This document shows positions 33,864-45,000 of a stretch of 64,000 bases of DNA, piece after piece. Positions within the stretch are counted from its first letter, which is position 1. Each line of letters opens with the position of its first letter. The notes beneath the pieces are model-generated. The model did no database searches. It worked only from the letters and a program-made list of their open reading frames with translations, and was not told the origin of the DNA. The DNA comes from Saussurea involucrata (taxonomy: Eukaryota; Streptophyta; Magnoliopsida; Asterales; Asteraceae), in the NCBI GenBank assembly GCA_033807775.1, contig CM066314.1:98310929-98374928 (forward strand). Reading direction: 5' to 3'. Made by a program: the position numbers and the translations under genes.

Positions 33864-35944
33864 CAAACAGGTTAACAAAGACTGATGAAAAGCTACATGT
33901 TCAGAAAAGAATTGTGAAGGTGTTAGACTTTCTAAGTGAAGAATTTGATAGTTTGAGATATGTTAATCTGAATGTATTGAAAGAAGGAAACTTAAAGGTG
34001 AACATGACAAGTTTTGATTTTCACAGATTGTTCTTGGAAGATCAAATTTTCTTGGTGAAAGTCTTTGTTGGTACTGAAGATGCTTGGATAGATCTTGAAT
34101 GCAGAAGAGTTCTGGGAATATATGTCAGAAATCTGTATTTGTATGATTTTCAGTTGGCAATTGAGTCAAGGAAAGAGAAATGTAACTTGACAAGTCCAAT
34201 CAAAACTCTTGAAGTAATAAGCAACTTTGATGGATTTGTGAGTGAAGAAGTTGGAAATGAAAGATTCATTTATTCAGAATTCAACCAAGTCATTCTATTC
34301 AGATTGAATGATCTAGTAAAGTATAGTGATTCTACTCTGAAGAAGACAGTAATGAAGATGCAAGCTTATGTTGAGAATGTCAGAGTGTCTGTGAAAGAAA
34401 AATGTATCAGATGTGTCACTAAAAGACTTGAACTCAGAAACAAAATCAGAAATTGCAATGAATGGTTACTTCCAGAAGTAAATCCAAAGAAGTTGTTACA
34501 CAGAGATTTTGTTTGTCCTGCTGAGTATGAGGTAAATGGAGGTTACTCAGAAGAAGTGGAAGAAGATATTCAAGATGTGACTTCACAAGATGTTCAAATG
34601 AAAGATGTTGATCAACCAGAAAAGTCTGAAGCTTATGAAGAAGAAATACCTGTTGATGTTAATGGTTACTTTCTGGAGTATGCTCTTCCTTATTTCTTTC
34701 AACCAAGAGAAGTAAACTTTCTAAGTGTTTATCATGACAGAACAGAGATACATCAATGTCTTCGTGGTGAAATGTCAAAGCGCTTAGGAAAACAAAAAAT
34801 AATCAGTATATTCAGATTTCTTAATCACAGGGATTTGAGAATTGAAAGAGAAGAAGTTCATGAAACATGAATATTACTCATTTGAAGTCTTAAGAGAAGA
34901 TGGAAAAGTCTACTACTTTACTGAAGCAGATTTTGAAAAAATCTCAGTAACATTATTTCTTTCAACCAAGAGAAGTAAACTTTCTAAGTGTTTATCATGA
35001 CAGAACAGAGATACATCAATGTCTTCGTGGTGAAATGTCAAAGCGCTTAGGAAAACAAAAAATAATCAGTATATTCAGATTTCTTAATCACAGGGATTTG
35101 AGAATTGAAAGAGAAGAAGTTCATGAAACATGAATATTACTCATTTGAAGTCTTAAGAGAAGATGGAAAAGTCTACTACTTTACTGAAGCAGATTTTGAA
35201 AAAATCTCAGTAACAGATTTGTACAAATTGTATAGTCTTTTGTCAAATAAAGACTGCAGTAAACTGAAAAAGGAGAGAGGAGCATTGGTTGTAGTGAGAG
35301 AGGCTATGTTTTATATTCTTAGATGGCATTCATATACAGATTTTCAAATTGCACTGTATTTACAAAGGCCATGTGTATATCTCTCAAAGCCAAATAATGA
35401 GCATGAAAATCTGAATCTTCTGAAAAGTGGAAATGTTACAAGATATCCAGAGTTGGGAGTCTTCTTAAGAAATGACAGAAATGAAAAGATTTTCTTCAGA
35501 CCAGAAGAAGTGGCAAAATATTGTTCAGGAACTTTAAGGTTCATCAAACACAGTCTGGAGAAAAAGTTACAAAAGGGAAAACAAGTTGAAGAGATTTAAG
35601 AGATCATAGAAAAGATTAACAGAAGCCTTACTCTGAGAAATGTACTGGTTTTGAAGATTGTTCCAGCACTAAAAGAATATGATGATGAGAAGTACAGGAC
35701 TATTTGACAAAAAGGGGGAGATTGTTAGATCTGAAGTTTTGGCAAAAGTTACAAGTGTTGGATCTGAATAGAAGACCCAAAGTTCTGAGTTAGAAGACTC
35801 AGAAGTTCTGATCTGAGAAGTCTCGAAAAGATTACAAGTATGAAAGTCTGAACTGAAGGGTCAGAGTTCTGAGTAGGAGACTCAGAACTTCTGAGAATGA
35901 TGAAGAAAATATCACAAGTGCTTGAAGGAAGGAAGTTCTGAAGT
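33864..35944 (+). repeat. Array unit 6, right piece (after element B), truncated
   Basis: It resumes at the duplicated CAAAC and contains the rest of the post-pol fragment (to 35599), the polypurine tract and the first 222 bp of the LTR (35723-35944). It then stops inside a GGAAGTTCTGAAGT word and joins an inverted LTR. It carries a direct 263-bp duplication: 34690-34952 is repeated as 34953-35215. It reads TTG where every other unit has the TAG stop, so it keeps what is probably the ancestral codon. Confidence 0.88.
33869..35599 (+). pseudogene. Post-pol gene fragment in unit 6 (right piece)
   Basis: The first open stretch runs through the position that is a stop elsewhere (TTG at 34834-34836) to 34870. 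The 263-bp duplication repeats the end of this domain out of frame (263 is not a multiple of three). The final 164-codon stretch (35105-35599) encodes the C-terminal domain with LREDGKVYYFTEADFEKI. A private change is DAWIDLE. Because the second half of the LTR is missing, this unit lacks the normal end. Confidence 0.8.
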
Positions 35945-36379
35945 TCTGTGAATTACAAGATATTACAATGAATTTCTCTAAATGGATTCACCAAAGATTA
36001 TATCAAAGATTAGTTAGCAAACTGTTGCTAACACTATATATACTGTAGAGAAAAGTTAAAGCTACAGTACATATGAGAAACAGACTAATAGAACAATTAC
36101 ACGTGTCCTAATTAGTAACTGAATATAACAGAGAATATCCCAAGATATGAATTCTGAACATACTTCTGAATAAGCGCTTCAGAACATTTGTCTTCATAGT
36201 CAGAAGTTCTGAGTCTCCTACTCAGAACTCTGAACCTTCTAGTCAGAATCCAACACTTAGAATCTTTTTGAGATTTCTCACTCAGAACTTCTGAGTCTTC
36301 TACTCAGAACTTCTGAGTTTTCTGAGTCTTCTTACTCAGAACTCAACACTTGTGTTTTTGACAAAACTCTAGACCTAAC
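35945..36379 (-). repeat. Inverted, diverged element A-type LTR fragment
   Basis: Read on the minus strand from 36379 it begins TGTTAGGTCTAGAG and follows the A LTR: AAGTGTTG, AGAAGACTCAGAAG, GAGTAGGAGACTCAGAA, then TTACTAATTAGGACACGTGT. It diverges in its last 130 bp, where it has a TATATATA box near 36033. It covers the first 435 bp of an LTR and then joins the truncated unit 6 LTR head to head. It is clearly more diverged than the array units are from each other, so it comes from a different A-family copy. Confidence 0.8.
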
Positions 36380-36974
36380 AATATTACTTACCGGTAATTT
36401 TCATACTTACCAGACAAGTTCCCGGTAAGTGTATACGGTGACCACATCCGGTAACTGACATTTCATCCGGCCAGTTCTCTTCATCCGGTAAGTCCTCTCA
36501 CCCGGTAAGCTAGTTATTTGTTTTAATTTTATCGGTAAGTTCTTGATTTATTTGATTCATCCGGTAAGCTTGTCATCTGGTAACATCCAGTTATCCAGTA
36601 AGCTCTTCATCTGGTAAGCACCTCCACCCGGTAAGTTTGTTACTTGTTTTATTCACATTCAGTAAGTTTTTGCTTTTGTTGACTCATCTGGTAAACCTGT
36701 TTCTTCCTGTAACACTCAGTTATCCGGTAACGTGAGTTTACCCAAATTCCTCTGCTGATTGAACACTCACACATACAATCTGATCCGGACACTTCCAGAT
36801 CATACATCTTATATCCGGATTCCTATCCGGTATGTTCAGTCTAGTCGATTTCTTACCTGTTTTAGCATAAACCACTCTTAGAACCTGCGTTAGGACATCA
36901 CTCTTAGTGCCTTGAGTTAGGAGTTCACTTTGAATCGAATCCATCGTCTGACGATCACATTAGTGCAACTTAAG
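36380..36974 (+). promoter_or_regulatory. Element D leader with dense CCGGTAA(G) words
   Basis: Between about 36388 and 36730 the word (T/C)(C/T)GGTAA occurs about a dozen times, several as CCGGTAAG, one within the palindrome TTACCGGTAA (36388-36397). Decayed forms (CCAGTAAG, TCAGTAAG) also occur. Further right are TCCGGAC/ATCCGGAT forms. It is probably LTR or 5' leader DNA of element D. GGTAAG also matches the plant 5' splice-site consensus, but I do not infer splicing from it. Confidence 0.6.
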
Positions 36975-39779
36975 ATGTCTTCGCGCGACGCTCTCGCTAT
37001 CGGCACCGACTCCAAGCCGCCTTGCCTCTACCAAGGTGAATACAGCCAGTGGCGAGATAGATTCTTGATCTTCATTGAGTCAAAGGATAACTTCGAGTTC
37101 ATCTGACGAGCTCTAACTGACAGGCCAATTCCTAAACCCGTGAAGACTATACAAGCAACTGAAAAAGGTGGTCAAGTTTGTTATGAGGACAAAACATACT
37201 CAGATATTACTGCGGACGAACGAGGCATGATTGAGGGAGAAAAGCATGCCAAGAGATACCTTGTTCAGGCTCTATCTAACACGATCTACGCAGCCATAGA
37301 CAGCTACAAAGATACAGCAAAGGGCATGTGGGATCAGGTGGAGAAAATGATGCGCGGGAGCAAAATCGGGAACCAACTGAAAATCAATAGCTGCATAACC
37401 AAATTTGATGGGTTTAAGTAGCGCACCGGTGAATCCCTCTCCCAGTCCTATGAACGCTTTTGTCTACTTCTCAACGAGCTTCACAAAAACCATATCACTC
37501 GATCAAGCACGGAAAATGCGCTCAAGTTCCTCAACAACCTCTTGCCTGAATGGAAAGTATTCGCATCTCACGTCAAGCACAACCACTTGATGGAGAACGT
37601 TGGCATACACGAACTCTATAAGATGCTTCTTTAGGACGAAGATGAAGTGATGGAGATTCTGAGCGAAAAGAAGTCTGCGTCCAAGCCTCCTGCTGATCCA
37701 CTAGCTCTTATGTCCTCAAAACGAGGCAAATCTTCCGGTCGTCGCTCTAAACGTGCCCAAGAGCCAAGTGAATCTGAGCCAGAACCTGAGGAAGAAGAGG
37801 ACAGTGATTCTGATCCTGAGTTAACAGCTGTGAAGAAGGCAATGTCTCTGCTCTCCAGATCGTTCCAACAACAAAAGTTCTACAAGAAGCCCACATCCAA
37901 TAATCAGCGCTACTCCACTTCCTCCAACAAGCGCCATGATTATCAGGATAAATACGAAGGCAAGAAGAAGTCCGATGAGCCCAACCAGTCTGAAAAGAAG
38001 GAGAAGACAGAAAAAGATGACCGTAAGCCTGAAACAAAGAAGAAAGACGAACCCGTGACATGCTATAACTGCGGGAAGCGTGGTCATTTTGTGAAGGACT
38101 GTATAAGGCATGTGGTGAAGAACTCTCACTACTACAAGGCTAAGCTTGAACTGGCTGAACAGAAAGACGTAGGGGAAGCTCTGTTTGTTGAAGATGACCA
38201 CTGGCTGGGTCGATCTGATAATGAAAGCGATTCTGAAGGTGTTGATGCCTTCATGGGCTACCATTCTCCTACCAAAGAAGAAAAGACAAAGGTGTGTCAG
38301 GTATGTGAACCTATCTATCAAGATCTTTATAACCGAACACAACCTCTTATTGAACGGATAGATTCCTATAAGGCCACCGCTAATGAACAACTGCTTGAGA
38401 TTAAATCACTATCTGAAAAGCTAGATGTTCAAAAGCAGATAACTGAGAAACACAAGTCCAAAAATGCTAATTTAAAAGAAAAATGCAAAAATCTTTCAAT
38501 AGCACCTAAGGACTTAAGGGCCAAAATATCCGAACTACAGTCCCAGCTAGATCAGTGTGAGAATGAGAAAGCAGAAATTGTTTATCAATGCTCTGCTCTT
38601 CAAATTCAACAAAAGGAGTTTGTCAATAAAATTACTGATCTTGAAACCAAACTCCACAAAAGAGGCCAAACTGACTAGACCATTCATATGAATAAACCCA
38701 AGAAATTCACATATTTTAACAAGGAATGGGGAATCGGATACGATAACCCACAGTACTTGAAAAAGGGTATATACAAAAGAACGACACTTTATGACTTTGG
38801 GTGTCTTGGTATAGACAAAAAGTATCCAGAATATGGGATAAAATGGACTGGTCCTCTTGAACCTGAGAAAGAAGAGGAAACTGAGGAATATAAGTGCAAA
38901 CACACGACAAAAATGCAACTTCCTTTTTGTTATGAGCCTTTGAACTATTATTATGAGAAAAATCAAAAGAAATACATGTCGAATGACTACTTTGACTGCT
39001 ATAAGGTTGTAACGCCCAACAAAGAATGGGGAATCGGATACGATAACCCACAGTACTTGAAAAATGGTATTTACAAAAGAACGACACTTTATGACTTTGG
39101 GTGTCTTGGTATAGACAAAAAGTATCCAGAATATGAGATAAAATGGACTGGTCCTTTTGAACCTGAGAAATAAGAGGAAACTGAGGAATATAATCGCAAA
39201 CACACGACAAAAATGCAACTTCCTTTTGGTTATGAGCCTTTGAACTATTATTATGAGAAAAATCAAAAGAAATACCTCTCGAATGACTACTTTGACTGCT
39301 ATAAGGTTGTAACGCCCAAAGATTCCTCCAAAAAGGATGAGGTCCAAGCAACTGAACCCAAGACTGAGACGGATGAGTTCAAACTCTATGTTCCCCCTCT
39401 CGTCTTGGAAGCAAAAATAGTCGAATTAGAAGAGTCACTCGAGAAGGAAAGGTCTTGTTTTCAAAAGGAAAGGGAAACGCTTATCACAGAACTTGAGAAA
39501 CTCAAATCCGAGAAAACCGAAGTTGTGTCGGATGAAGGACAAGAAATCCTTCAGTGTGAAATCAATAAGCTCACATCAAAATTGTCTGCATTGGCAACAG
39601 AAGCAATGAAGGAGCATACGAGAAATGGTCAACTCCAAGAGAAGGTTGACCTACTCCAATCTGAAAAGATGATTTCTCCCGAACTTTCCTCCAACTCATC
39701 TGATACATCTTCGTGTAAAGCTTTCATGGAAAAATCTCCTCACAAGACAGTAGAGAATCTCAAGACAAGTGTGTTTTAA
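36975..39779 (+). pseudogene. gag: Element D gag, broken by several stops
   Basis: One frame from ATG 36975 is interrupted at 37104 (TGA), 37419 (TAG), 37632 (TAG), 38676 (TAG), 39171 (TAA) and ends at 39777. The N-terminus is a copia gag/UBN2 core (YQGEYSQWRDRFL, YKDTAKGMWDQVEKMM). A zinc knuckle of the CX2CX4HX4C type lies at 38061-38102 (CYNCGKRGHFVKDC) after a Lys/Glu-rich stretch. A coiled coil (about 38370-38670), a GIGYDN...YLKK module present twice in tandem, and a second coiled coil (about 39390-39700) follow. No pol follows; the gene is cut off by the next insertion. Confidence 0.83.
38719..39318 (+). repeat. In-frame 300-bp tandem duplication inside element D gag
   Basis: 38719-39018 and 39019-39318 are near-identical at an exact offset of 300 bp, that is 100 codons, each starting at the EWGIGYDNPQYLKK module. 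A handful of substitutions separate them, one of which makes the TAA at 39171 in the second copy. Keeping the frame suggests the duplication arose while the gene was still coding. Confidence 0.92.
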
Positions 39780-40084
39780 GGAATTTAAACTCTGATTTTT
39801 TCCTAGCTTCCGCACCGAATTCCCCGAAACACATAGGCACAAAGTGTTCCTCACCTTCCTCGACCAATCCAAGTCCAGTAATTCCGGATATAGATTTTTT
39901 AGAATTTATGAATTCAGAGGGTAATTCTGATGAATAGTTTGAATCGTTCCCCTTCGACAAACCTCTTCCAAGTCATACTAACTTTCTTTCACCAGTAGTT
40001 AATCGACCGGTCAATTTTCAAAAGGGCGAATGTTCCAAACCAAAGACCCCGGCTGTGATTAAGCTTTCTAAAACTGAGTCACAT

Positions 40085-40998
40085 TGTAACGACCCGAAAT
40101 CCCATACGTATTTCGAATAGCATACATTACATAACGTCGTTAAAACAAGAGATACATTATATAACAAATACGGTCCCCTAGTCTTTTACAAACATTCAGT
40201 ACATCATTAAAACGTTTACATAGTAAATTACATCATTAACAACATGCTATATCCACTAAACACATCATAGTCTTCCACTACATAGTCCTCCCAAAAGCTA
40301 TTCTCGGTTTAACCCCCTTATCTGCTCTTACTCGATCCACGCCCTGGAATACATATTTTTAAAACAAAAATGAGGGTTGGACCTTGAGGTCTAGTGAGAA
40401 AATCCTCGTTAGTTTAAAAACCATTTGCACAACATCATACACATAATTCACATAAGAATACCAATTATGACTTATGCATCATATATCTTTCCATCTCATT
40501 CTCTTGGCCATATCAATTGGTTACGAGCCAATTAATCAATTTACACCACTGTACTAAATACAGCCAACACCATTGTCCCTCTGTACAGCCAACATACACC
40601 GGTCCTAAGCCCGACCAACTAGCACCCATGCAGTGTAATATTCATATAAACACAATATGCACATTATTACACTCATTCACATATATGTATTCCAGTTGAA
40701 AACATTTTAAAGTAAAACTCACTTGTTTGCTTATCCAAAACTCTTTCCAGTCTTCCACAAAGAACTCAGCTTTCACCTTTGATTCACAGTATCTGAAACA
40801 AATAGATGCAAATATCTCTTTACCATATAAAATACGTAAGTCTTACTAAAGCTAAAGACTCTAGATAACTCTATCCTTAAATGTTATCCCCAAACCCGAA
40901 CTTAAGTCGAGTCCATAATGCATTCAGTCCTCATTCATTCCCCATCCAATAATTAACAAGACACAGGTCATTGGATACCCAAAAGCATCTAAACTCTC
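40085..40998 (+). repeat. LTR-like fragment, possibly Ty3/gypsy
   Basis: It begins TGTAACGACCCGAAATCCC, a start (or, in reverse, an end GGGTCGTTACA) that I know from plant Ty3/gypsy LTRs. It is AT-rich, non-coding and lacks the words of elements A to D. The far end is not identifiable because element C1 inserted here; sequence after C1 may include a few more bases. The 5 bp before it (CACAT) do not reappear where expected, so I cannot prove a complete solo LTR. Orientation is unresolved. Confidence 0.45.
40994..40998 (+). other. Element C1 target-site duplication (CTCTC), left copy
   Basis: CTCTC precedes the LTR at 40999 and is repeated at 51989-51993 right after the other LTR, proving a single insertion event into sequence that joined 40998 to 51994. 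Confidence 0.93.
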
Positions 40999-41784
40999 TG
41001 TTGGTTCCCAGTTTTGTTTAAACAAGATTATCAGATTTATTAGTTCAAGTTTGAGTTTGATGCGGAAGCGTATTTGAAGAACTAACAGATATGTTTGATA
41101 GATTTAGAACACAATATAAGTAAACAGTGAACAGGAAATAATATCTCAAAGTTTACTGAATATATATATTAAGAATAGATTCAAGAATAGTGAGTAAGCA
41201 AAGCTTTAAACAGATATGACTCTTAAAGTGTATAAGCTATGTGTTCTTGTGATTTGTTTCTCTCTTGATTTCTTGATTCGATTGTTCGATCGATAGGAAG
41301 AACTCAACATGAGTCTTCCTTATACTACTCTAAGGGGACCATAAAGCATAAGCTACAATTCATAATGGATGGTATGAATAGTTGGACGGATGGCATGAAC
41401 AGTTTGGACGTGCTGTATTGCATTTAATGCAGCAGACGTCTATTATGTACTAAGCCCTATTGAATCCAATCAGAGTTTGACACGTTGCAGTTGGACAAGG
41501 CATGCTATCATGCAAGTTGATGAACAGGTCCTGTAACAGTAGCAAGATATTATAAATATCTTTGAAGTCTTTGAAGAGGACCACAGAGGCTCTGTAAAGT
41601 GTTACAGAGGTTCTGTGGTCTGGTCCTATGACAGAGCTTCTGTAGGACGCCCCTTTAGCTTCTGTAGCTTCTTGACCTTGATCTCTCGGTAAGTTCGGCA
41701 GAGCCTCTGTAAGAGGCTTTCTTCACTTAGCCTATTTTTCACTACTTCTAAATACTTCTATGATTAGGAAGATTGAAGCTAACA
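40999..41784 (-). repeat. Element C1 3' LTR (786 bp)
   Basis: On the minus strand it starts TGTTAGCTTCAATC and ends GGGAACCAACA. It contains ACAGA-N3-TCTGT words near 41583-41650. It lacks a segment of about 52 bp found in the 5' LTR at about 51780-51831, and its TATA region is shorter (AGTATAAGG). Confidence 0.92.
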
Positions 41785-42075
41785 ATCTGCCCCTAAGTAG
41801 TGAAAAATAAAAAATTGAACTTGAGTTTAGTTAGGCTAAGTTAGATAAGACAGAGGTTAAACAATACCTCGAAAGATCTTTCATTCAAAAATATGCCAGA
41901 GGCATTTTACATTTGAGTACAATGAAAGATAAACTTTGACTTGATTTGCAGAGATTTGAGGTTTGAGAATCAGATTTTGGCATCTTTGAAATCGTTGTAG
42001 CTTCTGTTGTCTCTTCCGATTCTTCTGATCTCTTTGTAGAAACTGATGCAGAGTTCTCTTAGGCGGATTGTGGCA
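41785..42075 (-). other. Element C1 3' untranslated stretch and polypurine tract
   Basis: Non-coding sequence between the end of the post-pol gene and the 3' LTR. The minus strand reads ACTTAGGGGCAGAT directly before the LTR, which is an imperfect polypurine tract. Nothing else is recognisable here. Confidence 0.65.
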
Positions 42076-45000
42076 TCAATCTCTCTGATGAAAGTATCTG
42101 CAGCACACAAACAGTTCGACTTTGCCTTGTGGGTTTTGAAATACTAACCCGAATCTTGGTTCTGTAATGATAGAGATGGGTACGACGTCGGGTGGGCAGC
42201 GATCTTCTGGTGGTCGTAAAAGATGTTTGAGACCAAGATCCTTTCCCAGTTTAAAATCTATCATACTGTAGATTAGAAGCTTTTCCCTCATTGCTTTTCT
42301 TAACACTTGATAGGGTCTGGTGTTTGCCTCTGTGTTGTAGTTGTCCTTTGTCCATTGCAGAAGGTCAGGTAGATCATAAGGATTGATGTTTCTTAGGTCA
42401 GCATCAGCGAAGGTGGTTTCTGAATTGTCTTCTCTTCTGACTTTGTAAAGATTGTACCTGACCCTTGGATAGGTTCTTGTAAAGGAGAACCTGCAGAAGA
42501 TTACCTTTTTGATCTTGTGGATTGAGAAGACATCTGCTTTGGTTCTTGGCTTTGTCCTTGTGAAGATGTTCTCAAATTCTTCTCTTATCCTTGAATCTGT
42601 CACATGATCTGTTGGATGATTGGTCTGAAAGGTTTGTTTATAGAGGTATTTGTATACCACTTCTTCCATCTCTTCATGTGTTGAACCAGGTTGTGGTACT
42701 TGTCTTCTGAGACTCTCCATCTTTTGAACAACTTATGCAGCTCTGCCAGTTAGAGGAATGTCTGTCGGAGGCTTTAATCCATATGCCCAGTCCTCTTCTT
42801 CAGGCTTTGGAGTTTTAAAGGCATCAAAAGCGCTTTTCATCAATTTTTCTGTAGGCTTGGGCAATGATTTCTTTTTCTTAGGCTCTTCTGTCAGTATTGC
42901 TTTTCCATTGTCTTTGGATTTTGGAGGTGCAGAACCTGTTTCTTCTGTAGGTTTGGAGGTTGGTGCTTCTGTTGGCTTGATGGTTGCCTCTGTAGGTTTT
43001 GACACTTGTGTTTTAGAGGACTATTGTGGCAATGGTTCTGTTGGCTTGAGTTGCTCTGTAACCTCTGTTGGAGGTTCTTTGGTGACTTCTTCTGTGAGCT
43101 ATGTTTCTGTTGATGAAGATTGGACATCGAATCTTCTTGCCATTTTGAAAGCAAATGTGAACCTATGCCTTTCTTCTTCTCTCTGAGCCATTCGTTCAGT
43201 CATTTTATTGTGCATCTTTCTCAGAATATCATAAGAAGAGGTCGTTGCTCTTTTTGGTTTAGTGGCAATCGACTTTCTTCTTGGTATAGTTTGGGGTTTT
43301 TCTGTTGATTTTGTTGAAGGATTTTCTTCCAAAATGATTACCACAGGGGTGGTTGTTGCCTCTGTGGTTTGCTGATCAGCTTCTGGAATATTGGTTTCTT
43401 CAGGAATTGATTCCACATAGATGGGTGTTGTCTCTGTGGTCTGTTGATTTTGTTGTTGATCTTGGGTTTGTTCTGGAGGGGCTTGACTGATTGGTTCTGC
43501 TGCGATTGGTGGAGCTTGTAATCATCTGGTCGTAGCTTTCTCCCTTATATTCTCCCCCTCAGGATTATCTGATGGACCAGGATGGTCATCATCAGAATCA
43601 TCCTGACTTTTATCAGAAGTACCCTCTGCTCTACAGGAAGCTTTGGGTTTCTTTGGTAGTTCTGCTCATGTGGCCATCAACTTCGCACATACATCATCAC
43701 AGAGGCCGAATAGAGTTGCAAGCTCTACTTCTGTGTTGAAGCGCATTTTGCCGACACTCTTTCTGAAATCTTTGACGTAATTGGCATTTGCAGTAGTGAA
43801 GGAGACAATGACTTCTGTGACCTGGTTTATGACATTTTGGCCGAGCTCTGTTAGCTGTGCTCTGGTCATGTAGTCTTTTGGCTGCATCATTGTAGTGTTG
43901 CATATTGCCTCTTCTTGAACGTTTTGCAGAGCCTTCTGTAGTTCTGCAGGTGTGATGCTCTGTGATTTGTTGGATTGCTTGTTCATTTGTTCAAGGAAAT
44001 GTTTGACTGATTCCTTGAACGCAGAAGTTGCAGCTATTCCAAAATCTTTAGCAGCAGAACTGGCTGTAGTTGTGGCAGTTGTTTGAGCAGAAGACTTCAT
44101 CTATGTGATGGCTGTTTTCACCTCTGTGGATAGATTGTCCATTTTGGTGTTCAGATTCAGCAAGGCCGTTGATGTTTTCTCTGCAAAAGATGTGAAAGAG
44201 CTTTGCAACTCTTTCGTGGTTTGGTTCACAGAGGTGAGAAGGGTTTGGAATTCATCCCTTGATACTTGTGTCCCTGGTGTAACCTCTGGAGGAACACATT
44301 CTTCTCCAGAGTGAGTCCCTGCTCCTGGGACACCTTCGTTCACCCTTGTTTGTATGTTGGGGGTGGAAGGATTTCCATCTGATCTTTGAGCAGAAGCATC
44401 TAGTGCTTCAGACTATACAGAAGTTCTGTGAATGACATTGTCTAGATCCACTTCAGAGGTGGGTACTAGATTATCCTTCTGTTGACTCGGAGACTTGTCT
44501 AGAGTCTCTTCGTCGTTGTGCTCACTACTTCTCTCTGAAAGAAGGGTTGGCCCTATTTCGTGCGTGGCAGAGGAAACGAATTTCTCTGTAGGGTGTTCTA
44601 GTGTGATCTGGGGCGATTGATCACGAACTATAGGTGAGTCTCTTTGAGGAGACTCCCTAGGAACGGATTCCCCGGTTTCTGTGGGCGCAGAAGTCGAAAG
44701 AGTGACTTCTGGCTGGATGGGTTGGGTTTGGATTGAGTTGTGCTGCTCTTTTTCAATAACTCCTTCTGCAGCTAGATATGCGGAGTTAGATGTATGGGTT
44801 GCACTGGGAGTTGGTTTTGGTTGTGTGCCTCTATTAATCCAGGCATCTTTTCTTGTTTCCTCCTCTGTTAAGCATCCAAGCACTACATCATTTTCTATCA
44901 TTTCAGCTTCTGTAGCTATCCGATGGCTTGGTGCTTCTTCCCTAGCTTCTGTTGAAGTTCCTTGCTCTTTGCCTAAGAAGTCATACATTTGATGAGAGCC

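Larger units (their letters stand above)
36380..40084 (+). mobile_element. Element D: copia gag region with leader, truncated at 3'
   Basis: A leader (36380-36974) and a broken gag gene (36975-39779 and decayed coding text to about 40084) are cut off by an LTR-like sequence at 40085. No pol, primer-binding site or own LTR boundary is recognisable. The left edge touches the inverted A-type LTR. The leader word CCGGTAA is unlike those of A, B and C, so this is a fourth family. Confidence 0.7.

Noticed and set aside
38547..39347. Hydrophobic minus-strand frames that look like membrane proteins (also 37821-38390)
   Set aside because: They are antisense shadows of the Lys/Glu-rich gag on the plus strand; antisense of AAA/GAA codons gives Phe/Leu/Ile.
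40085..40998. A complete solo Ty3/gypsy LTR
   Set aside because: No matching end or target duplication found; only the terminal sequence supports the assignment, so it is kept as an LTR-like fragment.
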